From Rhynchopus euleeides (lineage: Eukaryota > Euglenozoa > Diplonemea > Diplonemida > Diplonemidae): DNA of 64,000 nt. The notes below the pieces were generated by a model. That model ran no database searches, was not told where the DNA came from, and worked only from the letters and a program-made list of their open reading frames with translations. This document shows, piece after piece, positions 20,601 to 31,600 of the stretch; position 1 is the stretch's first letter, and every line of letters starts with the position of its first letter. Both the position numbers and the translations under genes were made by a program. The DNA lies in contig OY723276.1 in the NCBI GenBank assembly GCA_963210315.1, positions 1,860,001-1,924,000 of the forward strand. Direction: 5' to 3'.

Positions 20601-23580
20601 CCCCACCCACTAATGGGTTACCCCCTACCTCTAGGGGTTCCCCCCACCCACAAATGGGTTACCCCCTGCCTCTAGGGGTTCGCCCCACCCACAAATGGGT
20701 TACCCCCTACCTCTAGGGGTTCCCCCCACCCACAAATGGGTTACCCCCTGCCTCTAGGGGTTCCCCCCACCCACTAATGGGTTACCCCCTGCCTCTAGGG
20801 GTTCCCCCCACCCACAAATGGGTTACCCCCTACCTCTAGGGGTTCCCCCCACCCACAAATGGGTTACCCCCTGCCTCTAGGGGTTCCCCCCACCCACTAA
20901 TGGGTTACCCCCTGCCTCTAGGGGTTCCCCCCAGCCACAAATGGGTTACCCCCTGCCTCTAGGGGTTCCCCCCACCCACAAATGGGTTACCCCCTGCCTC
21001 TAGGGGTTCCCCCCACCCACTAATGGGTTACCCCCTACCTCTAGGGGTTCCCCCCAGCCACAAATGGGTTAGCCCCTGCCTCTAGGGGTTCCCCCCAGCC
21101 ACAAATGGGTTACCCCCTGCCTCTAGGGGTTCCCCCCACCCACAAATGGGTTACCCCCTGCCTCTAGGGGTTCCCCCCAGCCGCAAATGGGTTACCCCCT
21201 GCCTCTAGGGGTTCCCCCCACCCACAAATGGGTTACCCCCTGCCTCTAGGGGTTCCCCCCACCCACTAATGGGTTACCCCCTACCTCTAGGGGTTCCCCC
21301 CAGCCACAAATGGGTTACCCCCTGCCTCTAGGGGTTCCCCCCACCCACAAATGGGTTACCCCCTGCCTCTAGGGGTTTCCCCCAGCCGCAAATGGGTTAC
21401 CCCCTGCCTCTAGGGGTTCCCCCCACCCACAAATGGGTTACCCCCTGCCTCTAGGGGTTCCCCCCAGCCACAAATGGGTTACCCCCTACCTCTAGGGGTT
21501 CCCCCCACCCACAAATGGGTTACCCCCTGCCTCTAGGGGTTCCCCCCAGCCACAAATGGGTTACCCCCTGCCTCTAGGGGTTCCCCCCACCCACTAATGG
21601 GTTACCCCCTACCTCTAGGGGTTCCCCCCAGCCACAAATGGGTTACCCCCTGCCTCTAGCGGTTCCCCCCCACCCACAAATGGGTTACCCCCTACCTCTA
21701 GGGGTTCCCCCCAGCCACAAATGGGTTACCCCCTGCCTCTAGGGGTTCCCCCCACCCACTAATGGGTTACCCCCTGCCTCTAGGGGTTCCCCCCAGCCGC
21801 AAATGGGTTACCCCCTGCCTCTAGGGGTGCCCCCCACCCACAAATGGGTTACCCCCTACCTCTAGGGGTTCCCCCCACCCACAAATGGGTTACCCCCTGC
21901 CTCTAGGGGTTCCCCCCACCCACAAATGGGTTACCCCCTGCCTCTAGGGGTTCCCCCCAGCCACAAATGGGTTACCCCCTGCCTCTAGGGGTTCCCCCCA
22001 CCCACTAATGGGTTACCCCCTACCTCTAGGGGTTCCCCCCACCCACAAATGGGTTACCCCCTGCCTCTAGGGGTTCGCCCCACCCACAAATGGGTTACCC
22101 CCTACCTCTAGGGGTTCCCCCCACCCACAAATGGGTTACCCCCTGCCTCTAGGGGTTCCCCCCACCCACTAATGGGTTACCCCCTGCCTCTAGGGGTTCC
22201 CCCCACCCACAAATGGGTTACCCCCTACCTCTAGGGGTTCCCCCCACCCACAAATGGGTTACCCCCTGCCTCTAGGGGTTCCCCCCACCCACTAATGGGT
22301 TACCCCCTACCTCTAGGGGTTCCCCCCACCCACAAATGGGTTACCCCCTGCCTCTAGGGGTTCCCCCCACCCACAAATGGGTTACCCCCTGCCTCTAGGG
22401 GTTCCCCCCACCCACAAATGGGTTACCCCCTGCCTCTAGGGGTTCCCCCCAGCCACAAATGGGTTACCCCCTACCTCTAGGGGTTCCCCCCACCCACAAA
22501 TGGGTTACCCCCTGCCTCTAGGGGTTCCCCCCAGCCACAAATGGGTTACCCCCTGCCTCTAGGGGTTCCCCCCACCCACTAATGGGTTACCCCCTACCTC
22601 TAGGGGTTCCCCCCAGCCACAAATGGGTTACCCCCTGCCTCTAGCGGTTCCCCCCCACCCACAAATGGGTTACCCCCTACCTCTAGGGGTTCCCCCCAGC
22701 CACAAATGGGTTACCCCCTGCCTCTAGGGGTTCCCCCCACCCACTAATGGGTTACCCCCTGCCTCTAGGGGTTCCCCCCAGCCACAAATGGGTTACCCCC
22801 TGCCTCTAGGGGTTCCCCCCACCCACAAATGGGTTACCCCCTGCCTCTAGGGGTTCCCCCCAGCCGCAAATGGGTTACCCCCTGCCTCTAGGGGTTCCCC
22901 CCACCCACAAATGGGTTACCCCCTGCCTCTAGGGGTTCCCCCCACCCACTAATGGGTTACCCCCTGCCTCTAGGGGTCCCCCCAGCCACAAATGGGTTAC
23001 CCCCTGCCTCTAGCGGTTCCCCCCCACCCACAAATGGGTTACCCCCTACCTCTAGGGGTTCCCCCCACCCACAAATGGGTTACCCCCTGCCTCTAGGGGT
23101 TTCCCCCAGCCGCAAATGGGTTACCCCCTGCCTCTAGGGGTTCCCCCCAGCCACAAATGGGTTACCCCCTGCCTCTAGGGGTTCCCCCCAGCCACAAATG
23201 GGTTACCCCCTGCCTCTAGGGGTTCCCCCCACCCACAAATGGGTTACCCCCTGCCTCTAGGGGTTCCCCCCAGCCACAAATGGGTTACCCCCTGCCTCTA
23301 GGGGTTCCCCCCACCCACAAATGGGTTACCCCCTGCCTCTAGGGGTTCCCCCCAGCCGCAAATGGGTTACCCCCTGCCTCTAGGGGTTCCCCCCACCCAC
23401 AAATGGGTTACCCCCTACCTCTAGGGGTTCCCCCCAGCCACAAATGGGTTACCCCCTGCCTCTAGGGGTTCCCCCCACCCACAAATGGGTTACCCCCTGC
23501 CTCTAGGGGTTCCCCCCAGCCGCAAATGGGTTACCCCCTGCCTCTAGGGGTTCCCCCCACCCACAAATGGGTTACCCCCT
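17648..23580. repeat. 41-bp satellite array, about 145 copies
   Basis: The unit contains CCCACCCACAAATGGGTTA and CCCCCTGCCTCTAGGGGTT. Successive AATGGGTTA starts at 17701, 17742 and 17783 give a 41-bp period. Each unit can form two small stems, ACCCA-CAAA-TGGGT and CCCCT-GCCTCT-AGGGG. Variants (CTAATGGG, ACCTCTAGG, AGCCACAAATG, AGCCGCAAATG) are ordered. The rare TTCGCCCC unit recurs at 18261, 18671, 19122, 19532, 20680 and 22075, always a multiple of 41 apart once a single extra C is allowed, so longer blocks of 10 or more units have been amplified. There is no gene. A centromeric or subtelomeric location is possible but unproven. Confidence 0.97.
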
Positions 23581-23820
23581 TACGAACGACTTTAGTCGAG
23601 TGGCTTCGCCACGGTAAGGGAGATTTAGAATAGGGAGGAGCGGCGCGCGCGAGGTTTCTGTTGCTGTTTGCTTGCTGTTTTTGCTGTGTTGTTTCTCATC
23701 ACTGTTGCTGCATAGTGCAGTTTCCGCCACGTGCGTTGCACGGTTGGACGGGGGCGCGACCACCACCACCCTTCATCAGGAAATCGGGTTGTGTGTGCGT
23801 TGGTGCTCGGCCCCTCTCGC
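23581..23820 (+). repeat. A1 terminal repeat of element 3, with two tandem hairpins
   Basis: 240 bp, repeated as A2 at 27238-27477. Near its start lie two adjacent hairpins: CGACT-TT-AGTCG (23587-23598) and GTGGC-TTC-GCCAC (23600-23612). Its last 35 bases (GGGTTGTGTGTGCGTTGGTG up to CCCTCTCGC) are also the first 35 bases of B1 and B2. Confidence 0.93.
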
Positions 23821-23849
23821 CTTTTAAACACCCGCACACACACACAACA

Positions 23850-24891
23850 ATGACAGAGTGCAAGACTCTGGCCGAGCTGGAGGCGCACCTGGAGGGGGGG
23901 AAAGGGCAGTCGTACGACTGGTCCCCCCCGACCGCGCAGCTCGCGGCGGTGAACGTCGACGTGGTGCAGGCGGGCCTCGTCCGGCAGAAGGTGCCGTACC
24001 CCGCCCTCCTCGGCACCCTGAGGAGCTTGCTCGCGGAGGCTGCGACGAAGAACATCGCGCAGGACCGCATCCTCCCGTCGGCCCTGGACGCGCTCGTCCA
24101 GGGGGTCGGCGACTGGTCGGGGATCGCGCTGGTGAGGCTGCTGGCGACGGTGCAGCTGTGCACGGGGCGGCTGGGGCAGGCGGAGTCGGTGGCGCGCCTC
24201 CGCGGGGAGTCCACGGCCCCGGTGGCCTCCTCCTCGGTGGCCCCCCAGCAGCCGGCGGCGGGTGGGGGCATGGGCGAGGTGATCGCCCTGATGCACCAGC
24301 AGCAACGCCAGAGCATGAAGTTGCTCGAGGCGATGGTGCGCAAGGTGGGCCGCCGCCAGGGGGACAGCGACAGCGAGGGGGAGGCGGAGGAGCCGCAGCG
24401 CGCGGTGGGGGCGGAGGGGGTGTTGCGGTGCCCGGGGGAGTGGCGACGCTTCGTCGACGCCCGGAGCTCGCACGCGGACGAGCTCGTCCGGTCGCTGCGC
24501 GACAGGCTGCCGAGGCGTGAGGGGGTGGCGCGCGACGGGGCGGAGCTGGCGGTGGAGGCCATCGCGCTGGTCCTCCGGGGGAGCCCGGAGGAGTCGGTCC
24601 TCACGAAGCTCGAGGACGCCCTCAGCTATTTCGCGTGGCTGGGGGAGGGGGGTGAGGCGGCCGCCAGGGCGCACCGGCAGCGGCTGGTCCTACAGGACCA
24701 CATCCCCCCCGAGCGGCGAGCGGCGGAGGCGGCGGCGCGGTCGGCGGCCCGGCAGGGGCCAAAAAACGGCGGGGCCGGGGGCGGTGGCGGTGGGGGTTGG
24801 CGCCCGGGGGGGGGCGGCCAGCAAGCCGACCGGGTCGTACGGCGGGGGGGGCGGCCCGCCAACCACGCGCCGCCTGTTCGGCCGCCGCTGA
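23850..24891 (+). pseudogene. Gag-like protein of element 3 (probably frame-slipped)
   Basis: ATG at 23850, 30 bases after A1. The first ~300 residues are helical and acidic/Arg-rich with no recognised domain. They lack the Cys cluster seen in elements 1 and 4. The frame enters a G-rich tract (about 24771-24850) and then continues as GC-biased read-through for hundreds of codons. The neighbouring frame ends with Gly/Arg-rich PPTTRRLFGRR and UGA-C at 24889-24891, immediately followed in frame by YR. This matches the Gag end in elements 1 and 4. I infer a one-base slip or sequencing error in the G tract, so the real gag should end at 24891. Confidence 0.55.
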
Positions 24892-26094
24892 CCGGAGGAG
24901 GAGCAGGCGCGGGGGGCCCAACCGCGTCTGCGAGCCGATGGGGGTGTGTCCCGACCGCCCTCCCCGCCAAGGCAAGGGTACATGTGGCGGGGCCCTGGCC
25001 AGCGAAGGCGCGCGTCCTCGCCCAGACCGCGGCCGGCGGAGCCAGCGAGCGAGGTTGGGGGCGTGCCGGGGGAATTGGGTGCGCCGGTGCGGGGGGTGCC
25101 GGAGCGTGCGGATGCGGGGCCGGATGCGGCGGGGCCCGGGTTGACGCGCGCGCGACGTGTGGAGTTGGAGGACGAGCTGTTCCGGGAGCGGGACGGAAAG
25201 CAGCTGGGGCGGGCCCTGGCCGAGAGCGTGCAGTGGGACCAGCTGCACACCTTCGCGGTGGGGGTCCGCGGTGCGACGGAACGCGACTGGCTGCGGCGGG
25301 CGTACGCGGCGGTGGAGGCGGAGCACCCGGGCGCGCCAGCGGACGAGCTGGTGCTGCGTTTCGCGTGGGGAAAGCTGCGGGGGGGCGCGGCGCCGGGGAC
25401 GGTCCGCGACTACGTGGGTCGTCTGCTGCGGGCGCTGCAAGCGGATGGGGTGCGGGGTTTGCGGACGGCGCGGGTGTTGGGTGTGCAGAAGGCGCTGACG
25501 CGCTTTACGATCATGCTGAGGCCGAGGCAGGCCCCCCCGGTGGACACGCCCGTCGTGCTGCGGACGGTGCGCTCGCTGCAGGAGGCGGGGCACGAGGGCG
25601 GGGCGGCGTGCGTGGCGCTGACGTGGGTGACGCGTGCCAGGCTGGCGGACGTCCGCTACACCGTGGTGGCGGACGTGGCGGAGGTGCTGACGGACGACGG
25701 AACGGGCCTGGAGGTGTCCATGCGGGAGAAGCAGGCTTTGGCGTGGCGGCCGGTGGTCTGGGTGCCGCCGGGGCCGCTGACAGAAGTGGTGCGGGGTTGG
25801 TTGCGGACGAGGCGCCAGGCGGGGGCGCGGGAGTTGTTCTGCGCGACGGAGGGCGAGTACGCCGGGCTGCGCAGGAGGGTGCGTGCGGCGTTGCCGGAGG
25901 GGTCGTGGACGCACAGTCTGCGGCGGGGGTCGGCGCAGGTGTGCGAGGAGGACGGCGCATCGTTGGAGGAGCTGCGCGACCTGCTGCGCCACGCGTCGTC
26001 GAAGACAACCCGCCGCTACCTGCAGTCGACGTCGACGGCGCAGCGGAAGCGGGAGGCCCGTCTGACGGACGGGCTGCAGCACGCTTATTACTGA
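24892..26094 (+). CDS. Tyrosine recombinase of element 3
   Basis: 400 codons open after the UGA at 24889-24891. An N-terminal linker of about 80 residues precedes a helical core-binding domain (ELEDELFRERDGKQ onward). The catalytic domain has Arg in TRARLADVRY, His and Arg in THSLRRGS, His in LRHASSK and the Tyr in RRYLQS (Tyr codon at 26017). All are intact. It ends TGA at 26094 with TRRYLQSTSTAQRKREARLT near the C-terminus. It is much diverged from the YRs of elements 1 and 4, so it is another lineage of the same group. It is probably able to catalyse integration. Confidence 0.82.
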   Translation, partial: PEEEQARGAQPRLRADGGVSRPPSPPRQGYMWRGPGQRRRASSPRPRPAEPASEVGGVPGELGAPVRGVPERADAGPDAAGPGLTRARRVELEDELFRERDGKQLGRALAESVQWDQLHTFAVGVRGATERDWLRRAYAAVEAEHPGAPADELVLRFAWGKLRGGAAPGTVRDYVGRLLRALQADGVRGLRTARVLGVQKALTRFTIMLRPRQAPPVDTPVVLRTVRSLQEAGHEGGAACVALTWVTRARLADVRYTVVADVAEVLTDDGTGLEVSMREKQALAWRPVVWVPPGPLTEVVRGWLRTRRQAGARELFCATEGEYAGLRRRVRAALPEGSWTHSLRRGSAQVCEEDGASLEELRDLLRHASSKTTRRYLQSTSTAQRKREARLTDGLQHAYY

Positions 26095-26096
26095 GC

Positions 26097-27060
26097 GTGG
26101 TGTTCGGTTCGGGTGCTGCGGCGTACGAGCCGGAGGTGTCCGGTGGCGGGGGCTCCGCGGAGCCGGATGTGTCGCGGGTGCTGGAGGAGATGGCGGGTGT
26201 GCGGGAGCCCGGTAGGGGCGAGGGGGTCGAGCTGGACAGGTTCCCGGTGGGGATCCTCGACTTCGACGTTTTGGAACGGTACGCGCCGGAGCGCCGGGGC
26301 CTGTTCGCGGTGTGTCGGAGCGTGGGCGCTTTCCGGGCGGAGCTGTTTGCCGACCCGGTGTTGCCGGGGAAGCCGTCCCGTGTCGGGGATGCTGGTGTGG
26401 GCGTTTTTCGCGTTGGGAGATCGGCTGTGCGACGTGCCAGACCTGATGGATTGGGTGCGGACGCAGGGTAGCCGGGTGGCTGAGGGTTTGTGCGATTGGG
26501 AGTCGGCGGTGGCCGTGCCGGGCGCGGTGCGGCGGGATTTGAAATGGGCGGCGGCGGTGCGGTTGGCGACGGATGTGTTTCGAGCACCACGGCCGGTTGT
26601 CGGGGCGGAGTCGCTGTTCGACGCGGTGGTGTACACTGATGCGAGCGACGGAGGATGGGGTTGGGTGGTCCAGCTGCGGGCGCAGTGGGGTGCGCATCGG
26701 CGCTGGGGCGTATGGGGGCGGCCTGAGGGCATTTTCCTGTTGGAGATGCGCGCGATGGCTTGGGGCGTGGCGGCCGCGGTATCACGCGGCGCCCGGCGTA
26801 TTCTGGTTGTTGGGGACAACGCCGCCGTCACGGCGGTGTTGGGCAAAGGGCACTGCGCTCTTCGGGTTGGGAATGGGGTCCTGCGGCGGTTGTTCGACCG
26901 CTTGGACGGGGTTGGTGCATGTGTGTTCAGTGTGTGGATGTCGACGGATCGGATGCCCGCGGACGAGCTGTCTCGCCGTCTGTGCCGCGGGTCCGACAGA
27001 ACTCCGTATGTGACGGAGGGGGTCGACGTGCGGCCTGGTGGGTTTGCGTGGGTGGGCTGA
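26097..27060 (+). pseudogene. RT-RNase H of element 3 with the RT core deleted
   Basis: The first part (26097 to about 26385, one frame) resembles the region just before RT in element 1 (LDRFPVGILDF..., ending PVLPGKPSR, against LDLDRLVE..., ending ALLPGAREA). At about 26390 the reading jumps to another frame at GMLVWAFF, matching the post-RT segment GALVWQSY of element 1. RNase H follows: YTDASDGGWGW, Glu in LLEMRAMAWG, VVGDNAAV, and the final Asp in MPADELSRR, ending TGA at 27060. Nothing corresponding to RT motifs A, B or C lies between. About 0.7 kb has been lost, making the copy dependent on RT supplied elsewhere. Confidence 0.75.
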
Positions 27061-27083
27061 GCGGCGCGGAAACTGCGACCCTT

Positions 27084-27237
27084 GGGTTGTGTGTGCGTTG
27101 GTGCTCGGCCCCTCTCGCAGATCTTGACTAGGCAGGCTGTCCCCCCTCCTCTCTCCGGCCCTCTGGGCAAATTATTGCTTTGTTGTGTTTCTCGCGTCGC
27201 GCGAAGATACTTGCTCCGCACTATTCACTAAATCTCC
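27084..27237 (+). repeat. B1 terminal repeat of element 3
   Basis: 154 bp, from GGGTTGTGTGTGCGTTGG to CACTAAATCTCC, and identical as far as I can read to B2 at 27443-27596. It directly abuts A2 at 27237/27238. Confidence 0.93.
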
Positions 27238-27596
27238 TACGAACGACTTTAGTCGAGTGGCTTCGCCACGGTAAGGGAGATTTAGAATAGGGAGGAGCGG
27301 CGCGCGCGAGGTTTCTGTTGCTGTTTGCTTGCTGTTTTTGCTGTGTTGTTTCTCATCACTGTTGCTGCATAGTGCAGTTTCCGCCACGTGCGTTGCACGG
27401 TTGGACGGGGGCGCGACCACCACCACCCTTCATCAGGAAATCGGGTTGTGTGTGCGTTGGTGCTCGGCCCCTCTCGCAGATCTTGACTAGGCAGGCTGTC
27501 CCCCCTCCTCTCTCCGGCCCTCTGGGCAAATTATTGCTTTGTTGTGTTTCTCGCGTCGCGCGAAGATACTTGCTCCGCACTATTCACTAAATCTCC
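27238..27596 (+). repeat. A2-B2 terminal repeat pair of element 3
   Basis: A2 (27238-27477) repeats A1, and B2 (27443-27596) repeats B1. They overlap over 35 shared bases. In the established model for Ngaro/PAT elements, such overlapping repeats let a full cDNA circle be rebuilt from a shorter transcript. Confidence 0.93.
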
Positions 27597-28375
27597 GCCT
27601 CTAGGGGTTCCCCCCACCCACTAATGGGTTACCCCCTACCTCTAGGGGTTCCCCCCAGCCACAAATGGGTTACCCCCTGCCTCTAGGGGTTCCCCCCACC
27701 CACAAATGGGTTACCCCCTGCCTCTAGGGGTTCCCCCCAGCCGCAAATGGGTTACCCCCTGCCTCTAGGGGTTCCCCCCACCCACAAATGGGTTACCCCC
27801 TGCCTCTAGGGGTTCCCCCCACCCACTAATGGGTTACCCCCTACCTCTAGGGGTTCCCCCCAGCCACAAATGGGTTACCCCCTGCCTCTAGGGGTTCCCC
27901 CCACCCACAAATGGGTTACCCCCTGCCTCTAGGGGTTCCCCCCACCCACAAATGGGTTACCCCCTGCCTCTAGGGGTTCCCCCCAGCCACAAATGGGTTA
28001 CCCCCTACCTCTAGGGGTTCCCCCCACCCACAAATGGGTTACCCCCTGCCTCTAGGGGTTCCCCCCAGCCACAAATGGGTTACCCCCTGCCTCTAGGGGT
28101 TCCCCCCAGCCACAAATGGGTTACCCCCTGCCTCTAGGGGTTCCCCCCACCCACAAATGGGTTACCCCCTACCTCTAGGGGTTCCCCCCACCCACAAATG
28201 GGTTACCCCCTACCTCTAGGGGTTCCCCCCACCTACCAATGGGTTACCCCATACCTCTAGGGGTTCCCCCCACCCACTTATGGGTTGCCCGTGCCTCTAG
28301 GGGTTCGTCTCGGTGTTCGGCGGCTCTAGGGGTTCGTCTAGGCGTTCGTCTAGGGGTTGCGACCCACTAATGGGT
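27597..28375. repeat. 41-bp satellite, right part, with decaying edge
   Basis: About 17 regular units continue the array after element 3, to about 28290. The last ~85 bases are broken units with GGGGTTCGTCTAGG variants, and a final ACCCACTAATGGGTTG ends at about 28375. This is the native right boundary of the array. Confidence 0.93.
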
Positions 28376-28618
28376 TGCTACCTCTCGGATATTCTTCGGT
28401 CGTGTGTGCTTCGGTCATAGGTTCTCTGGTGTGCGATGTCCGTCGTGCCGGTGCCCGCGCTCCCCCCCCCCCCCCCCCACCCTCTCCAGCCTCGCCCCCG
28501 CCTCTTGGTAGCTGTTTCGCTTTTCTTTTCCGTGTTGTTGTGCCGCACATTACCTCACCACACACCGCCCCCCCCCCCCCCCCTGTAGAGCGCTGTCGGT
28601 TCGTTTCACCTCCTCATC

Positions 28619-31600
28619 ATGTCGCTCGGATCTCAGGTTGAGAGCAAGGTGCGTAGCCTCCAACCAGTGTGCCGTACCAGCGAGCTTCCCGCTATTGTGC
28701 ACGCTGCCGTCAAGCGGGACGGGGCCCACACCTGGTTGAAGGTGAGAGCTGTTTCTCTGGCCCTTGGGGTGCTGTGCAGAGAGTCCGGAGTGGAGATTTA
28801 TGCGGATGAAGAACGGGAAGGCACTCCTGTCCTCTGGTGTTCTGGCCTGTTTACGAGGCATGTCAAGGCCGGAAAGAAAACTTCCGGTTTTGAGTATTGC
28901 GTGCATGTCGGGTGCCGCCACTGCCCGTGCCTGCCGTCGTCTGCTCTTCCCCCCGCACCCGCATCGACTCCGCCTGCTGCCCACCCATCGACTCCGCCCG
29001 CTGCCCCCGCTCCTATGCCCGCCTCGACTCCGCCCGCTGCCCACCCATCGCCTCCGCCCGCTGCCCCCGCTCCTATCGCCTCGACTTCGCCCGCTGCCCC
29101 CCCGTCGACTCCGCCCGCTGCCCCCGCTCCTATGCCCGCCTCGACTCCGCCCGCTGTCCCCGCTCCTATCGCCTCGACTTCGCCCGCTGCCCCCCCGTCG
29201 ACTTCGCCCGCTGCCCCCCCATCGACTCCGCCCGCTGCTCCCCCCACATCCACTCCGCCTGCCCCGCCCGCTCCTCCTGCGGCCTATGCCCCGCCGTTGC
29301 CTCGTGGTATCCACAACATCGGCAACACATGCTACCTTTCGAGCATCCTCCAGATGTTCTGGCGCTGCCCGATGGTGCATGAAATTATTACTGCGGGTAA
29401 TAATGCAGGATGTGGCGTCCGTGAAGAGCTCTCGCTGCTGTTCGGGTCGGGGGGCTCAGCTGCGTGTCCGCGGGGGCTTTTTACAGCCATGGGGCGGAGG
29501 TTCACGATGTTCACCCGGAACATCAACGAGATGTACGACGTCTGCGAGTTCCGGGATTATCTCCTGAGCGCGTTGCCAGAGGCTGTGTCTGACCTCTTCA
29601 CGACACAGTTCGTTGACAAGGTGACGTGCAGGGACTGCCGGAAGACCTCGCAGACGCCGTTCACCTTCTCGTTCAACGACGTCCGCCTCCCCACAGACGG
29701 TTACTTCCCTCTGGAAGAACTCCTTGAAAAGGAGTTCGGGGATGACACTCCCTTGGCAGACGCAGAGAACCGCTACGAATGCGGGAAGTGCGGTGGCCCT
29801 CGCCTTGCTGACAAGCAGCGCTCCCTCTTGTGCACGTCGCACTACTTCGGGATGTCCCTGAGCCGCTTTCGGCATGGGGCTGTGGAGGTGACGAAGCTGA
29901 TGACGCGGGTGTTGATCCCGCGCTTCATCACTCTGCACCCTGACGGTTGTGAGGTGAGGTACCGCCTGCGCTCCTGCATTTTGCATTCAGGAGAAAGCTC
30001 AGGGGGTGGCCACTACTACGGCTACTTCCGTTGCGCTGGAGGGTGGTACCTTCTGGATGACGCCGTCGTCCAGCGCACCAGCGAGGCAGACACCTTCGCT
30101 GCCCTCAACGAGGAGGACGGAGCCGCCACCCCCTACCTGCTTCTCTGGGAGAGGGTGAGTTCGCTCCGCAGTTCGGACGACGTCCCTCGTGCCCCGCGAC
30201 TCGCACCCCCGACGCCATCCACAAGCGTGCAAGGGAATTCCACAGCCCCCGCCGCCCCACAGCCCCCGCCGCCAAGGGCCCCGACACGACTCCCCAAGAC
30301 GTCGCCCCCCGCACCACCGACTGCATCCCCAGCTCCGCAAGGTAATTCCACACAGGCCCCGCCCAAAAAAGAGGAGTCGGTATCATCACTCTCGCTCTTC
30401 ACCGGGGTTAAGTGCACCACCCTCAACCCCATTGCTGCTGCCCTGGTGTGGGCCGTGTACAACCGCCTGCAGGAGCAGACCCCGACCCTCTCAGCCAACG
30501 CTTGCCGCGCGGCCACCCGTGCGAAATTTCAGCAGCCGCCTTTCTCGTGGCAGGTGGGTTCGTGGTCCGACGCCGCTGGGGTATTCCGGCGGGCCATCAA
30601 TAACACCGACGCAGCCGCCTCGATGCACTACATCCCCCGCGACGCCTTTGACTTCGCTGTGTCGGAGACCACCGAGGACGTGCTCGAGAAGCACATCCGG
30701 GATTTTGTCCAGGGTGTGCACAACCTGCCCAGCATGGTGCAGCAGGGGTCGAGGAGCTGGACTCACCAAGAGTTCCACACCCACCTCGTGACAAGGTACT
30801 TCTTTGAAAAGGACAGTACCTTTGTTCACTACGCGTCGACGTACTCCGGCCGGCTGAAGCTGGACTCTGGTGCCAGCCGGAGTGGTACACCCTCTGCGGC
30901 CCGTGTGGCCCCTGCGACCCCTCTGTCCCGTGGGACTCCTGCGCCCCCTGCGACCCCTCTGTCCCGTGGGACTACTGTGCCTGCGACCCCTCTTTCCCCT
31001 GCGACCCCTGTGGCCTCTGCGACTCCGATGACACGCCACGCCACCCAGGACTCCAGCGCTACGAGCGTAACGTGGGACCGGGCACCCGACATCGACCAGC
31101 CCGAGTCGCCGTCCCCTCTGCCTTTGGCCCGCAACCTCTTGGGCCCTCAAGGCACGTCTCTGCCGAACCTCTCACCGGCACAGATCGCGGCTTACGTCCA
31201 GTTGTTCCACTGGATGTTACTGCAGGGGAGTGCCAGCGCGTCTGGTTTGCCGGCTCCCCCAGTCCCTCCCCTGCCGGAAGCACCCCTGCCACAGGCACCC
31301 CTGCCGGAAGCACCCCAGCCACAGGCACCCCTGCCGGAAGCACCCCAGCCACAGGCTCCCCTGCCGGAACCACGACCCCAGCAGGCTCCCCAGCCACAGC
31401 CTCCCCCGCAGATGCCAATCCCACCCCCCAAGAAGCGCAAGGAGCCGACGCCTCGCTCGGCACTGGGTGAGGACGACGTGCACCGGGACACGCCGTCCTA
31501 CGAGCGGCTGAGCACGAAGGGTCGGGCCTTCCCCAGCCAACCCACCCTCGACTCCATGGCAGAGAAGGAATCTGTCAGGAAAGCGTTCGAGGCGGACTAC

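Larger units (their letters stand above)
23581..27596 (+). mobile_element. YR retrotransposon 'element 3' with complete split direct repeats, inserted in the satellite
   Basis: This 4016-bp element is bounded exactly by satellite sequence: the left flank stops at ...ACCCCCT (23580) and the right flank resumes at GCCTCTAGGGG (27597). Joined, these are an unbroken satellite unit, so there is neither target duplication nor loss. Repeats have the order A1 (23581-23820), genes, B1 (27084-27237), A2 (27238-27477), B2 (27443-27596). A2 and B2 overlap by 35 bases. This is the split-direct-repeat design of PAT/Ngaro-type YR retroelements. The near-perfect repeats imply a recent insertion. Coding content: Gag-like, intact YR, and an RT-RNase H frame from which the RT core has been deleted. 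Confidence 0.92.

Noticed and set aside
26095-26471. Continuation of the gag frame of element 3 to 26471 as a 936-residue protein
   Set aside because: Between 24900 and 26090 this frame is only Gly/Ala/Arg-rich antiphase reading of YR. The real coding order needs a frame change near the G tract.
24622-26697. 691-codon minus-strand Arg/Pro/His-rich frame, and 25511-26785 and 26088-27221 on the same strand
   Set aside because: Antisense shadows of the very GC-rich element 3 genes, with no domain.
17648-28290. Telomere, because each unit contains GGGTTA
   Set aside because: Only one hexamer per 41-bp unit and genes on both sides of the array, so it is an internal satellite.
17648-28375. CRISPR-like array
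   Set aside because: Units are contiguous 41-bp tandem copies without unique spacers, in eukaryotic context.
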